Shown here piece by piece: positions 16,735-26,023 of a stretch of DNA of 64,000 nucleotides. Source of the DNA: Sphingosinicella microcystinivorans. GTDB lineage: Bacteria > Pseudomonadota > Alphaproteobacteria > Sphingomonadales > Sphingomonadaceae. Made by a program: the position numbers and the translations under genes. The DNA lies in the NCBI RefSeq assembly GCF_003634215.1, contig NZ_RBWX01000009.1, positions 419,382 to 483,381 of the forward strand, in the 5' to 3' direction. Every line of letters starts with the position of its first letter. Within the stretch, counting starts at the first letter, position 1. Below the pieces are notes generated by a model, which searched no databases, was not told the DNA's origin, and saw only the letters and a list, made by a program, of their open reading frames with translations.

Positions 16735-19613
16735 GCGGCTATCGGCTCGGCCACGGCGGCGACATAGACCGCACACGGCCCATCACCTTCCAATGGGAAG
16801 GCAGAAACTATTCGGGCTTCGCAGGCGATACACTCGCCTCCGCGCTGCTCGCGAGCGGCGTGCGCATGATGGGGCGCAGTTTCAAATACCACCGCCCGCG
16901 CGGTCTCATCGCGGCGGGGCTCGACGAGCCGAACGCGATCGTCCAGCTCGAACAGGGCGCGCAGACGATCCCGAACCTCAAGGCGCCCTATATAGACCTT
17001 TACGATGGGCTGAGCGCCAACCCGGTGAATGCGTGGCCCAGCCTCGGCTTCGATCTGCTCGCGGTGAACGGCCTCGTGAAGCGCTTCATCCCGGCGGCAT
17101 TCTACTACAAGACCTTCATGTGGCCAGACTGGCTGCTGTTCGAGCCCTCGATTCGCAAGGCGGCGGGCCTCGGCACGTCGCCGACGCTCCCCGATCCGGA
17201 TGTTTACACGCAGACCTCGGCGCATACCGATGTTCTCGTCGTGGGCGGCGGTATCGCCGGGCTTTCGGCAGCGCTGCAGGCGGCGCAGACCGGAAAATCC
17301 GTGATGCTGGTGACGGGCGGCGCGCATTGGGGCGGCAGGCTTGCCGCAACCAGCGACACGATCGAAGGCAAGCCCGCGCGCGTCTGGATCGAAGATACGC
17401 TGCAAACGCTCGCCGCGATGCCCAACATCACGCTGATGGCGCGGACGCTTGCCACGGGACACTACGACCACGGCATGGTCGCGCTGTGCGAACGCCTGAC
17501 CGACCACCTGCCGCTGGAGCAACGCAGCGGCCCGCGCCAGCGGCTGTGGCGGGTTCGCACCGATGAACTGATCCTTGCAACCGGCGCGATCGAACGCCCG
17601 CTCGTATTCCGGGGCAACGACCGCCCCGGCGTGATGCTCGCAGGCGCGGCGCGCGCCTATCTGCATCGCTACGGCGTCGTCGCCGGGCGGCGGATTGTGG
17701 TTGCAACCAACAACGACAGCGCATGGCAGGCGGCTTTCGATCTGGCCGACGCGGGCGCGCATCTGGTTGCCATCGTCGATGCACGCAATGCGCCGCCCAC
17801 TGTGCTGATCGAACGCGCGCAGAGCCTCGGCATCCCGGTCCATAGCGGCACGGCCCCGGCCGCCGCGCTCGGCGGACGGGCGCTGCGCGGCGTGCGGATC
17901 GGGCGCGTATCAGAGGGCGGACATATCGGAGGCGCCACGCAGAAGCTTCGCTGCGACACGCTGCTCGTTTCGGGCGGCTGGAATCCCGCCGTGCACCTGC
18001 ATTCGCACGGCGCGGGCCGATTGGCGCTCGATGCCAATCTTCACAGCTTCACGCCCATCGCCGCGGCGGGACATCGAAGCGTCGGCGGCGCAGCGGGCGA
18101 TTTCGCACCCCCCTCCCCGATCCCAGCGCTGTGGTCGATCTCCGAAAGCGGCGCGCCCGATCCCGAGGCGTGGGTCGATTTCCAGAACGACGTGACCGCC
18201 GGAGACGTGGCGCTCGCCGCGCGCGAGAACTTCCGCTCTGTCGAGCATCTAAAGCGCTACACGACGCTCGGCATGGCCTCCGATCAGGGCAAGACCTCGA
18301 ACGTAAACGGCATCGGCATCCTCAGCACAGTGCTGGACAAGCCGATGCAGGCGATCGGCACCACGAAGTTCCGGCCGCCCTACGATCCGACACCGTTCGG
18401 CGTGTTCGCCGGGCACCGCGTCGGCGAAGGCCTGCGCCCGCGCCGCCGGCTCGCGCTCCACGACTGGCACACCGAACACGGCGCGGCGCTGGACGAATAC
18501 GGCGGATGGATGCGTCCCGCCGCCTACCCGCGCTCCAGCGAGGGCGAGGAAACGGCCGTCCGCCGCGAGGTTCTGGCCGTGCGCAGCAGCGTCGGCCTGT
18601 TCGAAGCCTCCCCGCTCGGCAAGGTCGAGGTGAAAGGCCCCGACGCCGCTGCGTTCCTCGATCGTATGTACGTGAACACGATCAGCACGCTGAAACCCGG
18701 CCGTTGCCGATACGCGATCATGCTGACCGAGAACGGCACGGTGTTCGACGACGGCGTCGTCACGCGGTTGGCGGACGACCACTTCCTTGGCGGCACAACG
18801 AGCGGCCACGCAGCGGCCGTGGCGGAAGCCTTCCGCGAATGGCTGCAATGCGAATGGATCACGATGCAGGTGCTCGTCGAGGATGTTACCACCTGCTGGG
18901 CGGTCGCGAACATCGCCGGGCCGAAGGCGCGCGACGTGCTCTCCGCGCTTGAACCGGACATGGATATCTCCAGCACGGCCTTCCCGCATATGAGCGCGCG
19001 CACGGGGCATGTCTGCAGCCTCCCCGCACGCATCGCCCGCGTCAGCTTCACGGGCGAACTCTCCTACGAAATCGCCGTGCCGTGGCGCGATGCCGGGAGG
19101 CTCTGGACAGCGCTGGTCGAAGCCGGAGCCCCTCACGGCATGACCCCGTTCGGCGTCGAAGCGCTGATGACAATGCGCATCGAGAAGGGCTTCCTGCACG
19201 TCGGCTCCGATACCGATGGGACCACGCTCCCGCAGGACATCGGTTTTGGCGGCATCATGCAAAAGAAGAAGCAGGATTTCGTCGGCCGCCGATCGGCACT
19301 CCGCCCTGACGGGATGAGGGACGACCGGCGCAGTCTCGTGGGTCTTGAGATCACGGACGGCAAGAGCGTCCCGCTCGCCACCGGCGCGCACGTACTTCCG
19401 GCGACGGCTGCCGGCGAGCAGCCAAGCCAGGGCTGGGTCACGTCGAGCACATGGTCGCCGACACTCAATGCGCCGCTTGCGTTCGCCCTGATCGAACGCG
19501 GGCAGGAGCGGATGGGCGAAACCGTGCGCGTCTGGGACCTCGGCACGTGGCGCGAGGCGCGCATCACCGGCCTCTGCCGCTATGACCCCGAAGGAGCCCG
19601 GCTCGATGCCTGA
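16731..19613 (+). CDS. soxA: Sarcosine oxidase alpha subunit SoxA
   Basis: 960 residues, full length. An N-terminal 2Fe-2S-like fold ('ITFQWEGRNYSGFAGDTLASALLASGVRMMGRSFKYHRPRG') opens it. A pyridine-nucleotide/FAD domain follows ('VLVVGGGIAGLSAALQAAQTGKSVMLV', about residue 165), and the C-terminal third is a GcvT-like folate domain ('VRSSVGLFEASPLGKVEVKGPDAAAFLDRMYVN'). The enzyme channels the sarcosine methyl group to THF. The ATG overlaps the soxD stop; a much longer frame upstream is not used. Confidence 0.95.
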   Translation: MSGYRLGHGGDIDRTRPITFQWEGRNYSGFAGDTLASALLASGVRMMGRSFKYHRPRGLIAAGLDEPNAIVQLEQGAQTIPNLKAPYIDLYDGLSANPVNAWPSLGFDLLAVNGLVKRFIPAAFYYKTFMWPDWLLFEPSIRKAAGLGTSPTLPDPDVYTQTSAHTDVLVVGGGIAGLSAALQAAQTGKSVMLVTGGAHWGGRLAATSDTIEGKPARVWIEDTLQTLAAMPNITLMARTLATGHYDHGMVALCERLTDHLPLEQRSGPRQRLWRVRTDELILATGAIERPLVFRGNDRPGVMLAGAARAYLHRYGVVAGRRIVVATNNDSAWQAAFDLADAGAHLVAIVDARNAPPTVLIERAQSLGIPVHSGTAPAAALGGRALRGVRIGRVSEGGHIGGATQKLRCDTLLVSGGWNPAVHLHSHGAGRLALDANLHSFTPIAAAGHRSVGGAAGDFAPPSPIPALWSISESGAPDPEAWVDFQNDVTAGDVALAARENFRSVEHLKRYTTLGMASDQGKTSNVNGIGILSTVLDKPMQAIGTTKFRPPYDPTPFGVFAGHRVGEGLRPRRRLALHDWHTEHGAALDEYGGWMRPAAYPRSSEGEETAVRREVLAVRSSVGLFEASPLGKVEVKGPDAAAFLDRMYVNTISTLKPGRCRYAIMLTENGTVFDDGVVTRLADDHFLGGTTSGHAAAVAEAFREWLQCEWITMQVLVEDVTTCWAVANIAGPKARDVLSALEPDMDISSTAFPHMSARTGHVCSLPARIARVSFTGELSYEIAVPWRDAGRLWTALVEAGAPHGMTPFGVEALMTMRIEKGFLHVGSDTDGTTLPQDIGFGGIMQKKKQDFVGRRSALRPDGMRDDRRSLVGLEITDGKSVPLATGAHVLPATAAGEQPSQGWVTSSTWSPTLNAPLAFALIERGQERMGETVRVWDLGTWREARITGLCRYDPEGARLDA

Positions 19614-20118
19614 ACCCCTGATGCCGGATTGGTGCCGCATCGATGCGGACCTCGCCGTCGCCAAGATCCAGATCACCGGGGCGGAAGGCGCCCCGCAGCA
19701 GCTCGCCTCGGCGCTCGGTCTCGGCGCACCCGCTCCGAACCGCTTCACCAGCAACGGCGACATCGCGCTTTCCGCGGTCGCGCCCGGCGAATGGCTGCTC
19801 ACAGGCACGTCGGACGGCGTTGCCGCCGCGCTGACCCGCGCGGAAGCCGCGCTTCCCAATGAAACCGTCCTCGCGATCGACCTGACGCACGGGCGCCTCT
19901 CGCTGCGCCTGGAAGGGCCTGCGGGCCGCGACTGGCTTGCGGCCTTCACGCCCCTTGACCTTCGCCCCGAGCACCTCCCGACCGGCGCGGCCATCCGCAC
20001 CCGCTTCGGCGACATCGGCATGTTCATCGCACGCACGGGCGATGCGCCTGCGTTCCTGCTCATCGCTGATCAGAGCTACGCCGGATACATCCTGCACCTC
20101 ATCGGAAATCCTTCATGA
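19606..20118 (+). CDS. soxG: Sarcosine oxidase gamma subunit SoxG
   Basis: 170 residues. The segment 'RFTSNGDIALSAVAPGEWLLTG' and 'DLTHGRLSLRLEGPAGRDWLAAFTPLDLRPEHLPTGAAIRTRFGDIGMFIAR' match the SoxG/GcvT-like small subunit. The ATG at 19606 is chosen because AAGGAG lies at 19591-19596; it overlaps the soxA stop by eight bases. An earlier ATG at 19582 would precede that ribosome site. It overlaps purU by four bases. Confidence 0.9.
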   Translation: MPEPLMPDWCRIDADLAVAKIQITGAEGAPQQLASALGLGAPAPNRFTSNGDIALSAVAPGEWLLTGTSDGVAAALTRAEAALPNETVLAIDLTHGRLSLRLEGPAGRDWLAAFTPLDLRPEHLPTGAAIRTRFGDIGMFIARTGDAPAFLLIADQSYAGYILHLIGNPS

Positions 20119-20975
20119 CCGAACCCAACCGAACCCGCTGCGTCCTGCGCTTCCGCAGTCCCGATCGCCCCGGCATCCTCGCGGGCCTGGCCCCGCTTCT
20201 CACCAGCAATGGCTGGGACATCCGCGAAGCCGCCATCTACGGCGACCCGGACACGGCCACCTTCTTCGCGCGCATGGAGCTGGCGAGCGACAGCGCCCGC
20301 ACCGCAGACCTCGCGCAGCACATCGCCCCCGCCGTCGCGGCACTCGGGCTCGATTGGGAAGTCCACGACATCGCCCAGCCGATGCCCGTCCTCATCGCCG
20401 TCTCGAAGTTCAACCACTGCCTCGTCGATCTCCTTCACAAGGTCGAGATCGGCGCCCTGCCCATACGCATCGTCTGTGTCGTCTCGAATCACGAGCAGGA
20501 GCGCAAACGCGTCGAGTGGCACGGCATCCCTTACCACCACTTCCCCGTCGACCGCTCGGACAAGGCCGCACAGGAACGGCGCTTCCTCGAGATCATCGAA
20601 GAGAGCGGCGCCGAACTCACGGTGCTCGCGCGCTACATGCAAATCCTCTCGGACGACTTCGCAGGCCAACTTGAAGGCCGCTGCATCAACATACACCACA
20701 GCTTCCTGCCGAGCTTCAAGGGCGCGAAGCCCTACCACCAGGCCAAGGCACGCGGCGTGAAGCTGATCGGCGCCACCGCCCACTACGTAACTGCCGACCT
20801 CGACGAAGGCCCCATCATCGAGCAGGACGTCCGCCGCGTGAGCCATGCTACGACCGCCGAGGAAATGGTCGCCATCGGCCGTGAAGTCGAAGCTTCCGTG
20901 CTATCCCGCGCCGTCCGCTGGCACGCCGAACACCGTATTCTCGGCAACGGCAACCAGACAGTGGTGCTGAACTGA
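20115..20975 (+). CDS. purU: Formyltetrahydrofolate deformylase PurU
   Basis: 286 residues: an N-terminal ACT domain ('LRFRSPDRPGILAGLAPLLTSNGWDI') and a C-terminal formyltransferase-like domain with 'ARYMQILSD', 'INIHHSFLPSFKGAKPYHQA' and 'TADLDEGPIIEQD'. The Asn/His/Asp catalytic set is present. It hydrolyses 10-formyl-THF to formate and THF. Its coupling to soxG fits regeneration of THF from the one-carbon units released by sarcosine oxidation; purU is a frequent neighbour of sox operons. Confidence 0.95.
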   Translation: MTEPNRTRCVLRFRSPDRPGILAGLAPLLTSNGWDIREAAIYGDPDTATFFARMELASDSARTADLAQHIAPAVAALGLDWEVHDIAQPMPVLIAVSKFNHCLVDLLHKVEIGALPIRIVCVVSNHEQERKRVEWHGIPYHHFPVDRSDKAAQERRFLEIIEESGAELTVLARYMQILSDDFAGQLEGRCINIHHSFLPSFKGAKPYHQAKARGVKLIGATAHYVTADLDEGPIIEQDVRRVSHATTAEEMVAIGREVEASVLSRAVRWHAEHRILGNGNQTVVLN

Positions 20976-20995
20976 CAAAACCGACGATTGCGGGC

Positions 20996-21025
20996 TTGGC
21001 AAGACCCCGACACCTCGCCTATATG
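20996..21025 (+). promoter_or_regulatory. Probable promoter of tRNA-Ser
   Basis: TTGGCA at 20996-21001 and TATATG at 21020-21025, 18 bases apart, resemble a housekeeping promoter, about 44 bases ahead of the mature tRNA 5' end. A large inverted repeat (20982-20995 with 21025-21038) surrounds it. Sequence inference only. Confidence 0.45.
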
Positions 21026-21075
21026 CCCGCTTTCGTCGATCAGGCGCCTGCCCCAAGCAAGGCGCCACCAGGTGC

Positions 21076-21167
<92 letters not shown>

Positions 21168-21280
21168 CCCCCTTCCGTAGCACGCCGTAGCAGTCCACCA
21201 GGGTTGCGAATTTTCCTCTGAAATCGAACACTTAGCGAGTCGATCGAACCGTAGCCGTTCGCACGCCTCCGACCCGGAGC

Positions 21281-21322
21281 GTGGTACGCAACGTGGTACG
21301 GGCGCGAGGAAAACGTGGTACG
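21281..21322 (+). repeat. Three direct copies of GTGGTACG before the integrase
   Basis: GTGGTACG occurs at 21281-21288, 21293-21300 and 21315-21322 (spacings 12 and 22 bases). Their position between attL and the integrase ATG suggests arm-type integrase or AlpA binding sites. No function can be shown from sequence. Confidence 0.5.
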
Positions 21323-21332
21323 GAGGTAGACC

Positions 21333-22667
21333 ATGCTCAGTGACGCAAAACTGCGGGCGGCAAAGCCGCGCGCGAACGCGTACAAGCTCACCGACAGCAA
21401 TCGACTTTATCTTCTCGTCACGCCTTCGGGTGGGAAGCTCTGGCGCTGGAGCTACCAGTACGGCGGCAAGCAAAAAACGATGGCGCTCGGCGCCTACCCC
21501 GTGGTCAGCCTGCTCGAAGCCCGCGAGAGGCGGGATGATGCACGCGCCATCCTTTCCCAGGGGAAAGATCCTGTCATCGCCAAGAAGCTCCTGATTCACG
21601 AGAATCTGGCGGCTGCCCAAAACACGTTCGAGCGTATCGCCAGAAAGTGGCATGACGTCACCAAGGCCCAGTGGGCCCGCGTGCATGCTGACGACGTTCT
21701 CCGCAGTCTGGAGCGGGATGTCTTCCCCGCCCTTGGCCCGCTCCCTGTCTCAGAAATATCCGCGCCGCTCGTCCTTGACGTCTTGCGCACGATCGAGGAC
21801 CGGGGCGCTCTGGAAACGGCGAAACGCGTACGGCAACGCATTTCCGCCGCCTTCGTCTATGCGATCGCCCAGGGATTTGCGCAGCATGATCCGTCGGAAC
21901 GGCTCGGCGTTGTCCTGAAACCGCTCAGGAAAGGCCGCCAGCCGGCCATTACCGACCTTGCCGAGCTACAGCGCATGCTCAATGCCGCGGAAGAGGACCA
22001 CGCGCGCCCGATCACGCGCCTCGCCCTGCGTTTTATTGCACTCACGGCCGTTCGTCCGAACGAGATCAGAGGCGCCCGCTGGATCGAGTTTGAAGACCTG
22101 GACGGAAGGAACCCGCTCTGGCGGATTCCCGCGTCTCGTATGAAAGGTGGTCAGGACAGAAAGGAAGAAATCGGCGGCGATCACCTCGTGCCGCTGGCAC
22201 ATCAGTCGGTAGCCGTTCTGAGCGCAATATGGCCATTGACCGGTACGGGCCCGCTTGTGTTCCCAAGTTCCCGCCATGCGCACCACCCGATGAGCGAGAA
22301 TGCCATCGGCTATTTGCTCAACCGCGCCGGTTATCACGGACGCCACGTGCCTCACGGATTTCGTGCAGCCTTCTCGACCATCATGAACGAGTGGGCAGAG
22401 CAACACGGCAAGGAACATGATCGCAAGATCATCGATCTCATGCTGGCGCATGTTCCCAAGGAAAAGGTTGAGTCCGCGTATAATCGGGCCGCCTATCTGC
22501 CGAGACGACGGGAATTGGCGCAAATCTGGGCTGACATGCTCACAGTACATCTTCCTCCACCGACCGTTCTCCTGGAGCGTCCTGCACGGGACATGGGAGC
22601 CTATTCACGCAGGCGGATTCCCGACCCCGTCCCTGGCGATTTCCGGTTTCCGCTCTTAACCCGGTAA
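21333..22667 (+). CDS. int: Tyrosine integrase (DUF4102 arm-binding N-terminus)
   Basis: 444 residues. The N-terminal arm-binding domain ('KLTDSNRLYLLVTPSGGKLWRWSYQYGGKQKTMALGAYPVVSLLEAR') is followed by the SAM-like core-binding part and a catalytic domain. Catalytic residues can be placed: R241 ('TAVRPNEIRG'), H341 and R344 ('HGFRAAF'), H373, and the nucleophile Y388 ('AAYLPRR'). All appear intact. Prophage/ICE integrases of this type insert at tRNA 3' ends, matching the tRNA-Ser next door. It is convergent with alpA. Confidence 0.93.
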   Translation: MLSDAKLRAAKPRANAYKLTDSNRLYLLVTPSGGKLWRWSYQYGGKQKTMALGAYPVVSLLEARERRDDARAILSQGKDPVIAKKLLIHENLAAAQNTFERIARKWHDVTKAQWARVHADDVLRSLERDVFPALGPLPVSEISAPLVLDVLRTIEDRGALETAKRVRQRISAAFVYAIAQGFAQHDPSERLGVVLKPLRKGRQPAITDLAELQRMLNAAEEDHARPITRLALRFIALTAVRPNEIRGARWIEFEDLDGRNPLWRIPASRMKGGQDRKEEIGGDHLVPLAHQSVAVLSAIWPLTGTGPLVFPSSRHAHHPMSENAIGYLLNRAGYHGRHVPHGFRAAFSTIMNEWAEQHGKEHDRKIIDLMLAHVPKEKVESAYNRAAYLPRRRELAQIWADMLTVHLPPPTVLLERPARDMGAYSRRRIPDPVPGDFRFPLLTR

Positions 22668-22677
22668 TCCAAAACCG

Positions 22678-22899
22678 TCAGGCGCGTCGTTTCTTGCCCT
22701 CAAACCCATCTTTCACGAGCCCGATCCAGGCAATGATTTCCTGCTCACTCCAACGGGCTGCAGCGGGGGTGAGCTTGTAAGGCGCCGGAAACCTGCCCTG
22801 ACCAATCAAATTGTAGATCATCGTCTTCCCGAGTCCGACCCTGCGGCTTACCTCTTTGAGCCGCAGGAGTCGGTCGGACTGAGCATTCAACTCCGTCAT
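22678..22899 (-). CDS. alpA: AlpA-family DNA-binding protein (excisionase-like)
   Basis: 73 residues with a MerR/AlpA winged HTH: 'LLRLKEVSRRVGLGKTMIYNLIGQGRFPAPYKLTPAAARWSEQEIIAWI'. AlpA proteins act as excision or integrase regulators in many islands. The start overlaps the DUF2274 stop, so it is the last gene of the trb transcription unit. This links excision control to transfer gene expression, which is an inference. Confidence 0.88.
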   Translation of the reverse strand: MTELNAQSDRLLRLKEVSRRVGLGKTMIYNLIGQGRFPAPYKLTPAAARWSEQEIIAWIGLVKDGFEGKKRRA

Positions 22900-23129
22900 G
22901 ACGTGTGTGTTCTTACCAGCCCAGCGCGGGTTCGATTGAATGCCCGGTCCTTCGACAAGAAATGCATCAACATTTGAGGAATGAGTTCAGTGACGGGCTC
23001 ATCAACGCCATAAGCATTTCGATATACTGCCGCATAATCGTCCAGCGTCTGCCGTAACTCCGGAGTGACGGCGATCGTAATTTTGACGGGTGTCCGGTCG
23101 GGCAGCTTCGGAAGCGCAAGATCAGCCAT
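22896..23129 (-). CDS. DUF2274 protein of the trb operon
   Basis: 77 residues, typical DUF2274: 'LPDRTPVKITIAVTPELRQTLDDYAAVYRNAYG', then 'VTELIPQMLMHFLSKDRAF'. The pattern of an N-terminal strand and two helices resembles a ribbon-helix-helix DNA binder, but the function is unknown. It follows trbI with an 8-base overlap, the place it occupies in related elements. Confidence 0.85.
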   Translation of the reverse strand: MADLALPKLPDRTPVKITIAVTPELRQTLDDYAAVYRNAYGVDEPVTELIPQMLMHFLSKDRAFNRTRAGLVRTHTS

Positions 23130-24387
23130 GAACGCCTCCCTTCCATTCCCGCAGTATCAGATCCTTGTGAAGGACCACACGGAGCGGCCAGCCTGGCCGC
23201 ACGCGCAAGGTCGGCTGCACGTCGAGACTGTGCCGGACAAGCTCGTCCCCTGCCCGGCTTCCTACCTGCTGCGTGGACTCGCGGATCGCGCGCACGAGAT
23301 CGCTCTCTCCGCTGCCCCAGCCGAGTTCCGTTCCGACCCCGAGCAGCGTCGAGAGCGCGACACCCTTCAGGAGCTGCCACGTATGCCGGTCGATCCGGTC
23401 GGATAGCCCAGCGTAACCCTCAGTATCGGTGGCAGGAACATTGTCGATCCGGATCGAGGATCCGTCGGGAAGGATGATGCGCTGCCATACGAGAAGCACG
23501 CGGCTCTGACCGAACGCAACGACGCTGTCGTAACTGCCGATCAATCTCGATCCCTGCGGTATCAGCAACGTCCGCCCGGTCGCGCTATCATAGACGTTCT
23601 CCGTCACCTGCGCCGTCACAAGACCCGGAAGGTCAGAGTTCAGGCCGGTGATCAGGCTCGCCGATATGATGCTGCCGGCATGGAGCGTCCAGGGCGAGGC
23701 CGGTTGCACCAATCTGTGCGGGTTGATGTCGTCGCCATTGTCCGAACGCCCGACAAGCGCGTCCTTGCGCTGCTGACCACTAGGATCGCCACGGGCAGGA
23801 TCGGGCGCCGGAATGCCATCTTCTGGACTCACTGCGCCGCCGTCCGGTGTTCCCGCCAGGCTGAGCGCAGTCACGCCCGTCGGAGATGCACGCGCAAGCT
23901 GCAGCATCACGCTCGACGTCCGCGCCGCGCGCTCCTCGGCCGCCAGGCGTTGACGCTCGGCCTCCGCCTCCTGCGCCGCGGCTCTTGCGGCCTCGTCGAT
24001 CGTTTCCTGAGAGGACATTTCCAGCTCACGCCGCCGATTGAGAATGGGCCGCCCAAGATCGCCCAGCAGCGGCTCACCAAGCTGCGGCACTTCGCCGTAG
24101 CTTGTGGGGGCACCCGCGAGCGCATCGGGGGGCGGATTTGCCATGAACTCGGGCCGCTCCCGCTCCGCGGGGAGCTCGAACGACCGCGGTTTGAGCGCAA
24201 ACCACGCCACACTGGCGAGCGCCGTTGAACCAGCGGCAGCAACAGCGATAACCACGCCGCGCCGAAACCGCGTCACGCGGACGGGGCCTGCACGCATGAC
24301 CAAAGCCTCGGGATCAGCCTTCGCCGGGGCAGTCTTGGTTGGCGTAGCCTCGCCCGAAGCCGCCTCAGCAGTATCCTCCTTGGTCAC
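23122..24387 (-). CDS. trbI: Conjugal transfer protein TrbI (VirB10-like)
   Basis: 421 residues. A short cytoplasmic N-terminus precedes one transmembrane helix ('GVVIAVAAAGSTALASVAWFAL'), a proline-rich periplasmic linker, and the C-terminal VirB10/TrbI domain ('LHAGSIISASLITGLNSDLPGLVTAQVTENVYDSATGRTLLIPQGSRLIG', 'DRIDRHTWQLLKGVALSTLLGVGTELG'). It spans inner and outer membranes in the type IV secretion core complex with TrbG and TrbF. GTG start overlapping the trbG stop (GTGA). Confidence 0.93.
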   Translation of the reverse strand: MTKEDTAEAASGEATPTKTAPAKADPEALVMRAGPVRVTRFRRGVVIAVAAAGSTALASVAWFALKPRSFELPAERERPEFMANPPPDALAGAPTSYGEVPQLGEPLLGDLGRPILNRRRELEMSSQETIDEAARAAAQEAEAERQRLAAEERAARTSSVMLQLARASPTGVTALSLAGTPDGGAVSPEDGIPAPDPARGDPSGQQRKDALVGRSDNGDDINPHRLVQPASPWTLHAGSIISASLITGLNSDLPGLVTAQVTENVYDSATGRTLLIPQGSRLIGSYDSVVAFGQSRVLLVWQRIILPDGSSIRIDNVPATDTEGYAGLSDRIDRHTWQLLKGVALSTLLGVGTELGWGSGESDLVRAIRESTQQVGSRAGDELVRHSLDVQPTLRVRPGWPLRVVLHKDLILREWKGGVHG

Positions 24388-25211
24388 GACGCCCTCCGGT
24401 CTTTACGGCGCCCGGGTTCGGCGCGGGTGATGCGCACGATCTGCTGCGCCTTCTCGCCCAGACGGAGTTCGGCCGCTCCGAAGAGCCGATCGACGATATA
24501 ATAGCGCCCAGCGACACGGTAGTTGACGAGCTGTGCCTCACCCTCAGGTCCGAGAATGAACAAAGGCGGCGCCTCGCCGACGGCGATGTCGGGCGGAAAC
24601 GCGATGAACGTCTGCCGCCCATCGTCGAACGCGCGGATCGGCCGCCATGCCGGTTTGTCGCCTGTGATGACATAATCGAAGTTGAGATTTTCGACCGCGA
24701 CGCCTGCAGCTGCGGGCTTTGCCGCTTCCGCCGACTCCGCCTTGCGCGTGAGCGCGAGGAGAGCATCGGCGGGATAGGTCCAGCTGATCGCCGCCATGCT
24801 GGTCGCGGCGGTGCTCAGAAGCTGCAGACGGTAGACGCGCCGATCGGTGGCAATGACGAGATTGGTGGAGAGGCCAGCACTGAACGGCTTCACCAGAATG
24901 TGCGCGCGCTTCACCTCGCCGCTGCCGCTCGTGGTATCGCCCACGGTCCAGCGCACCGTATCGCCGGCGGCTACGGACGTGATGGATTCTCCGGGTTGCA
25001 ACGCGATGTCGCTGACGCGCTCCGGCGCGGCGTAGAGCCGGTAGAGCGCGCCTTCGGTGTACGGATAGACCTGCACGGCATCGACGTATCCGGCACGCGA
25101 CGGTTCGCGGAGCGCCGCCTGGTTCGCCGCCGCGACGTGGGCGGCGGGCGCAGCGGCAGCGGACATTGCGGCAACCGTCAGGCTCGCCGACATGAGGAGA
25201 ATCGGGATCAT
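24384..25211 (-). CDS. trbG: Conjugal transfer protein TrbG (VirB9-like)
   Basis: 275 residues with a signal peptide (cleavage near A-A-A-P). VirB9/TrbG hallmarks follow: 'VQVYPYTEGALYRLYAAPERVSDIALQPGESITSVAAGDTVRW' and 'YVITGDKPAWRPIRAFDDGRQTFIAFP', ending 'GEAQLVNYRVAGRYYIVDRLFGAAELRLG'. It is an outer-membrane-associated core subunit. The ATG overlaps the trbF stop. Confidence 0.93.
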   Translation of the reverse strand: MIPILLMSASLTVAAMSAAAAPAAHVAAANQAALREPSRAGYVDAVQVYPYTEGALYRLYAAPERVSDIALQPGESITSVAAGDTVRWTVGDTTSGSGEVKRAHILVKPFSAGLSTNLVIATDRRVYRLQLLSTAATSMAAISWTYPADALLALTRKAESAEAAKPAAAGVAVENLNFDYVITGDKPAWRPIRAFDDGRQTFIAFPPDIAVGEAPPLFILGPEGEAQLVNYRVAGRYYIVDRLFGAAELRLGEKAQQIVRITRAEPGRRKDRRAS

Positions 25212-26020
25212 CGGGCGTTCCTTTCATTTGGCAGGGCCTCAAGGCCGAGATCGGCATCGCGCTGGATAACGTTTTCGGTGAGATCAGCGCGCTCCGAGTC
25301 CCTCGCGTGCGACGCCGAAGAACGCGCATGTGACGCAGCATCGAGCTCGCGGCTCCAGTCGATCGCCTCGACGTAAAGACCGAGCGGGTTCTTGCGCAGC
25401 ACATCGGCGGAGCGCGGCGTCTGAATCCTGACCGTGACCATCGCCGTCCACTGCGAGATTTCGGTGAGGGCGCCGCGCTCATATTCGTTCTCGGTCCAAT
25501 TGACGCGGAAGCTGTCGCCGGATGCACGGACGATGCTGGTCACCTGCACCGACACGGTACGGCGTCCGACCTCGGCGAACGGATTGTCGGCGCGGGCATA
25601 TTCGCCGAGAAAACGCGAAGCGCCTTCGCCCGCGAAGTCGTACGCCGAGAGCCAGTTCTCGCGCATCAGCACCGGATCGAGCGACCGGCTGCGCACGTTG
25701 CCGATGAAACGCCCGAGGTGCCAGGCGATCTGGGGATCGGTTGGGCTATAGTCTGTTTCCGCCGGGACGACGCTGCGCGCCGCGCCGAGCCCGTCCACCT
25801 CGACCACATAGGGCACGACACGGCTCTGCAGCGATTGCCAGATGAGCGCGGCGGACAGGCCAAAGCTGAGAAACAGTCCACCGAACGCCATCCATCGCCA
25901 GTTTCGGGCTTGCACGCGCGCGGCGCCGATCCGGTCGTCCCAGAGCTGCCCCGCCCTCTGATACGGCGACTCCGGCTCGGGTGTCTTTCCGTAGCGCTCA
26001 ACAGCACGTCTGAATCGCAT
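25208..26020 (-). CDS. trbF: Conjugal transfer protein TrbF (VirB8-like)
   Basis: 270 residues. One N-terminal membrane helix ('WRWMAFGGLFLSFGLSAALIW') precedes a NTF2-like periplasmic domain with 'YVVEVDGLGAARSV', 'AWHLGRFIGNVRSRSLDPVLMRENW' and 'VSVQVTSIVRASGDSFRVNWTENEY'. It is an inner-membrane assembly factor of the mating channel, located between trbL and trbG as usual. Confidence 0.92.
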   Translation of the reverse strand: MRFRRAVERYGKTPEPESPYQRAGQLWDDRIGAARVQARNWRWMAFGGLFLSFGLSAALIWQSLQSRVVPYVVEVDGLGAARSVVPAETDYSPTDPQIAWHLGRFIGNVRSRSLDPVLMRENWLSAYDFAGEGASRFLGEYARADNPFAEVGRRTVSVQVTSIVRASGDSFRVNWTENEYERGALTEISQWTAMVTVRIQTPRSADVLRKNPLGLYVEAIDWSRELDAASHARSSASHARDSERADLTENVIQRDADLGLEALPNERNAR

Positions 26021-26023
26021 GGC

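Noticed and set aside
18249..20063. A 604-codon minus-strand open frame
   Set aside because: Lies antisense to soxA and soxG, which have full motif sets.
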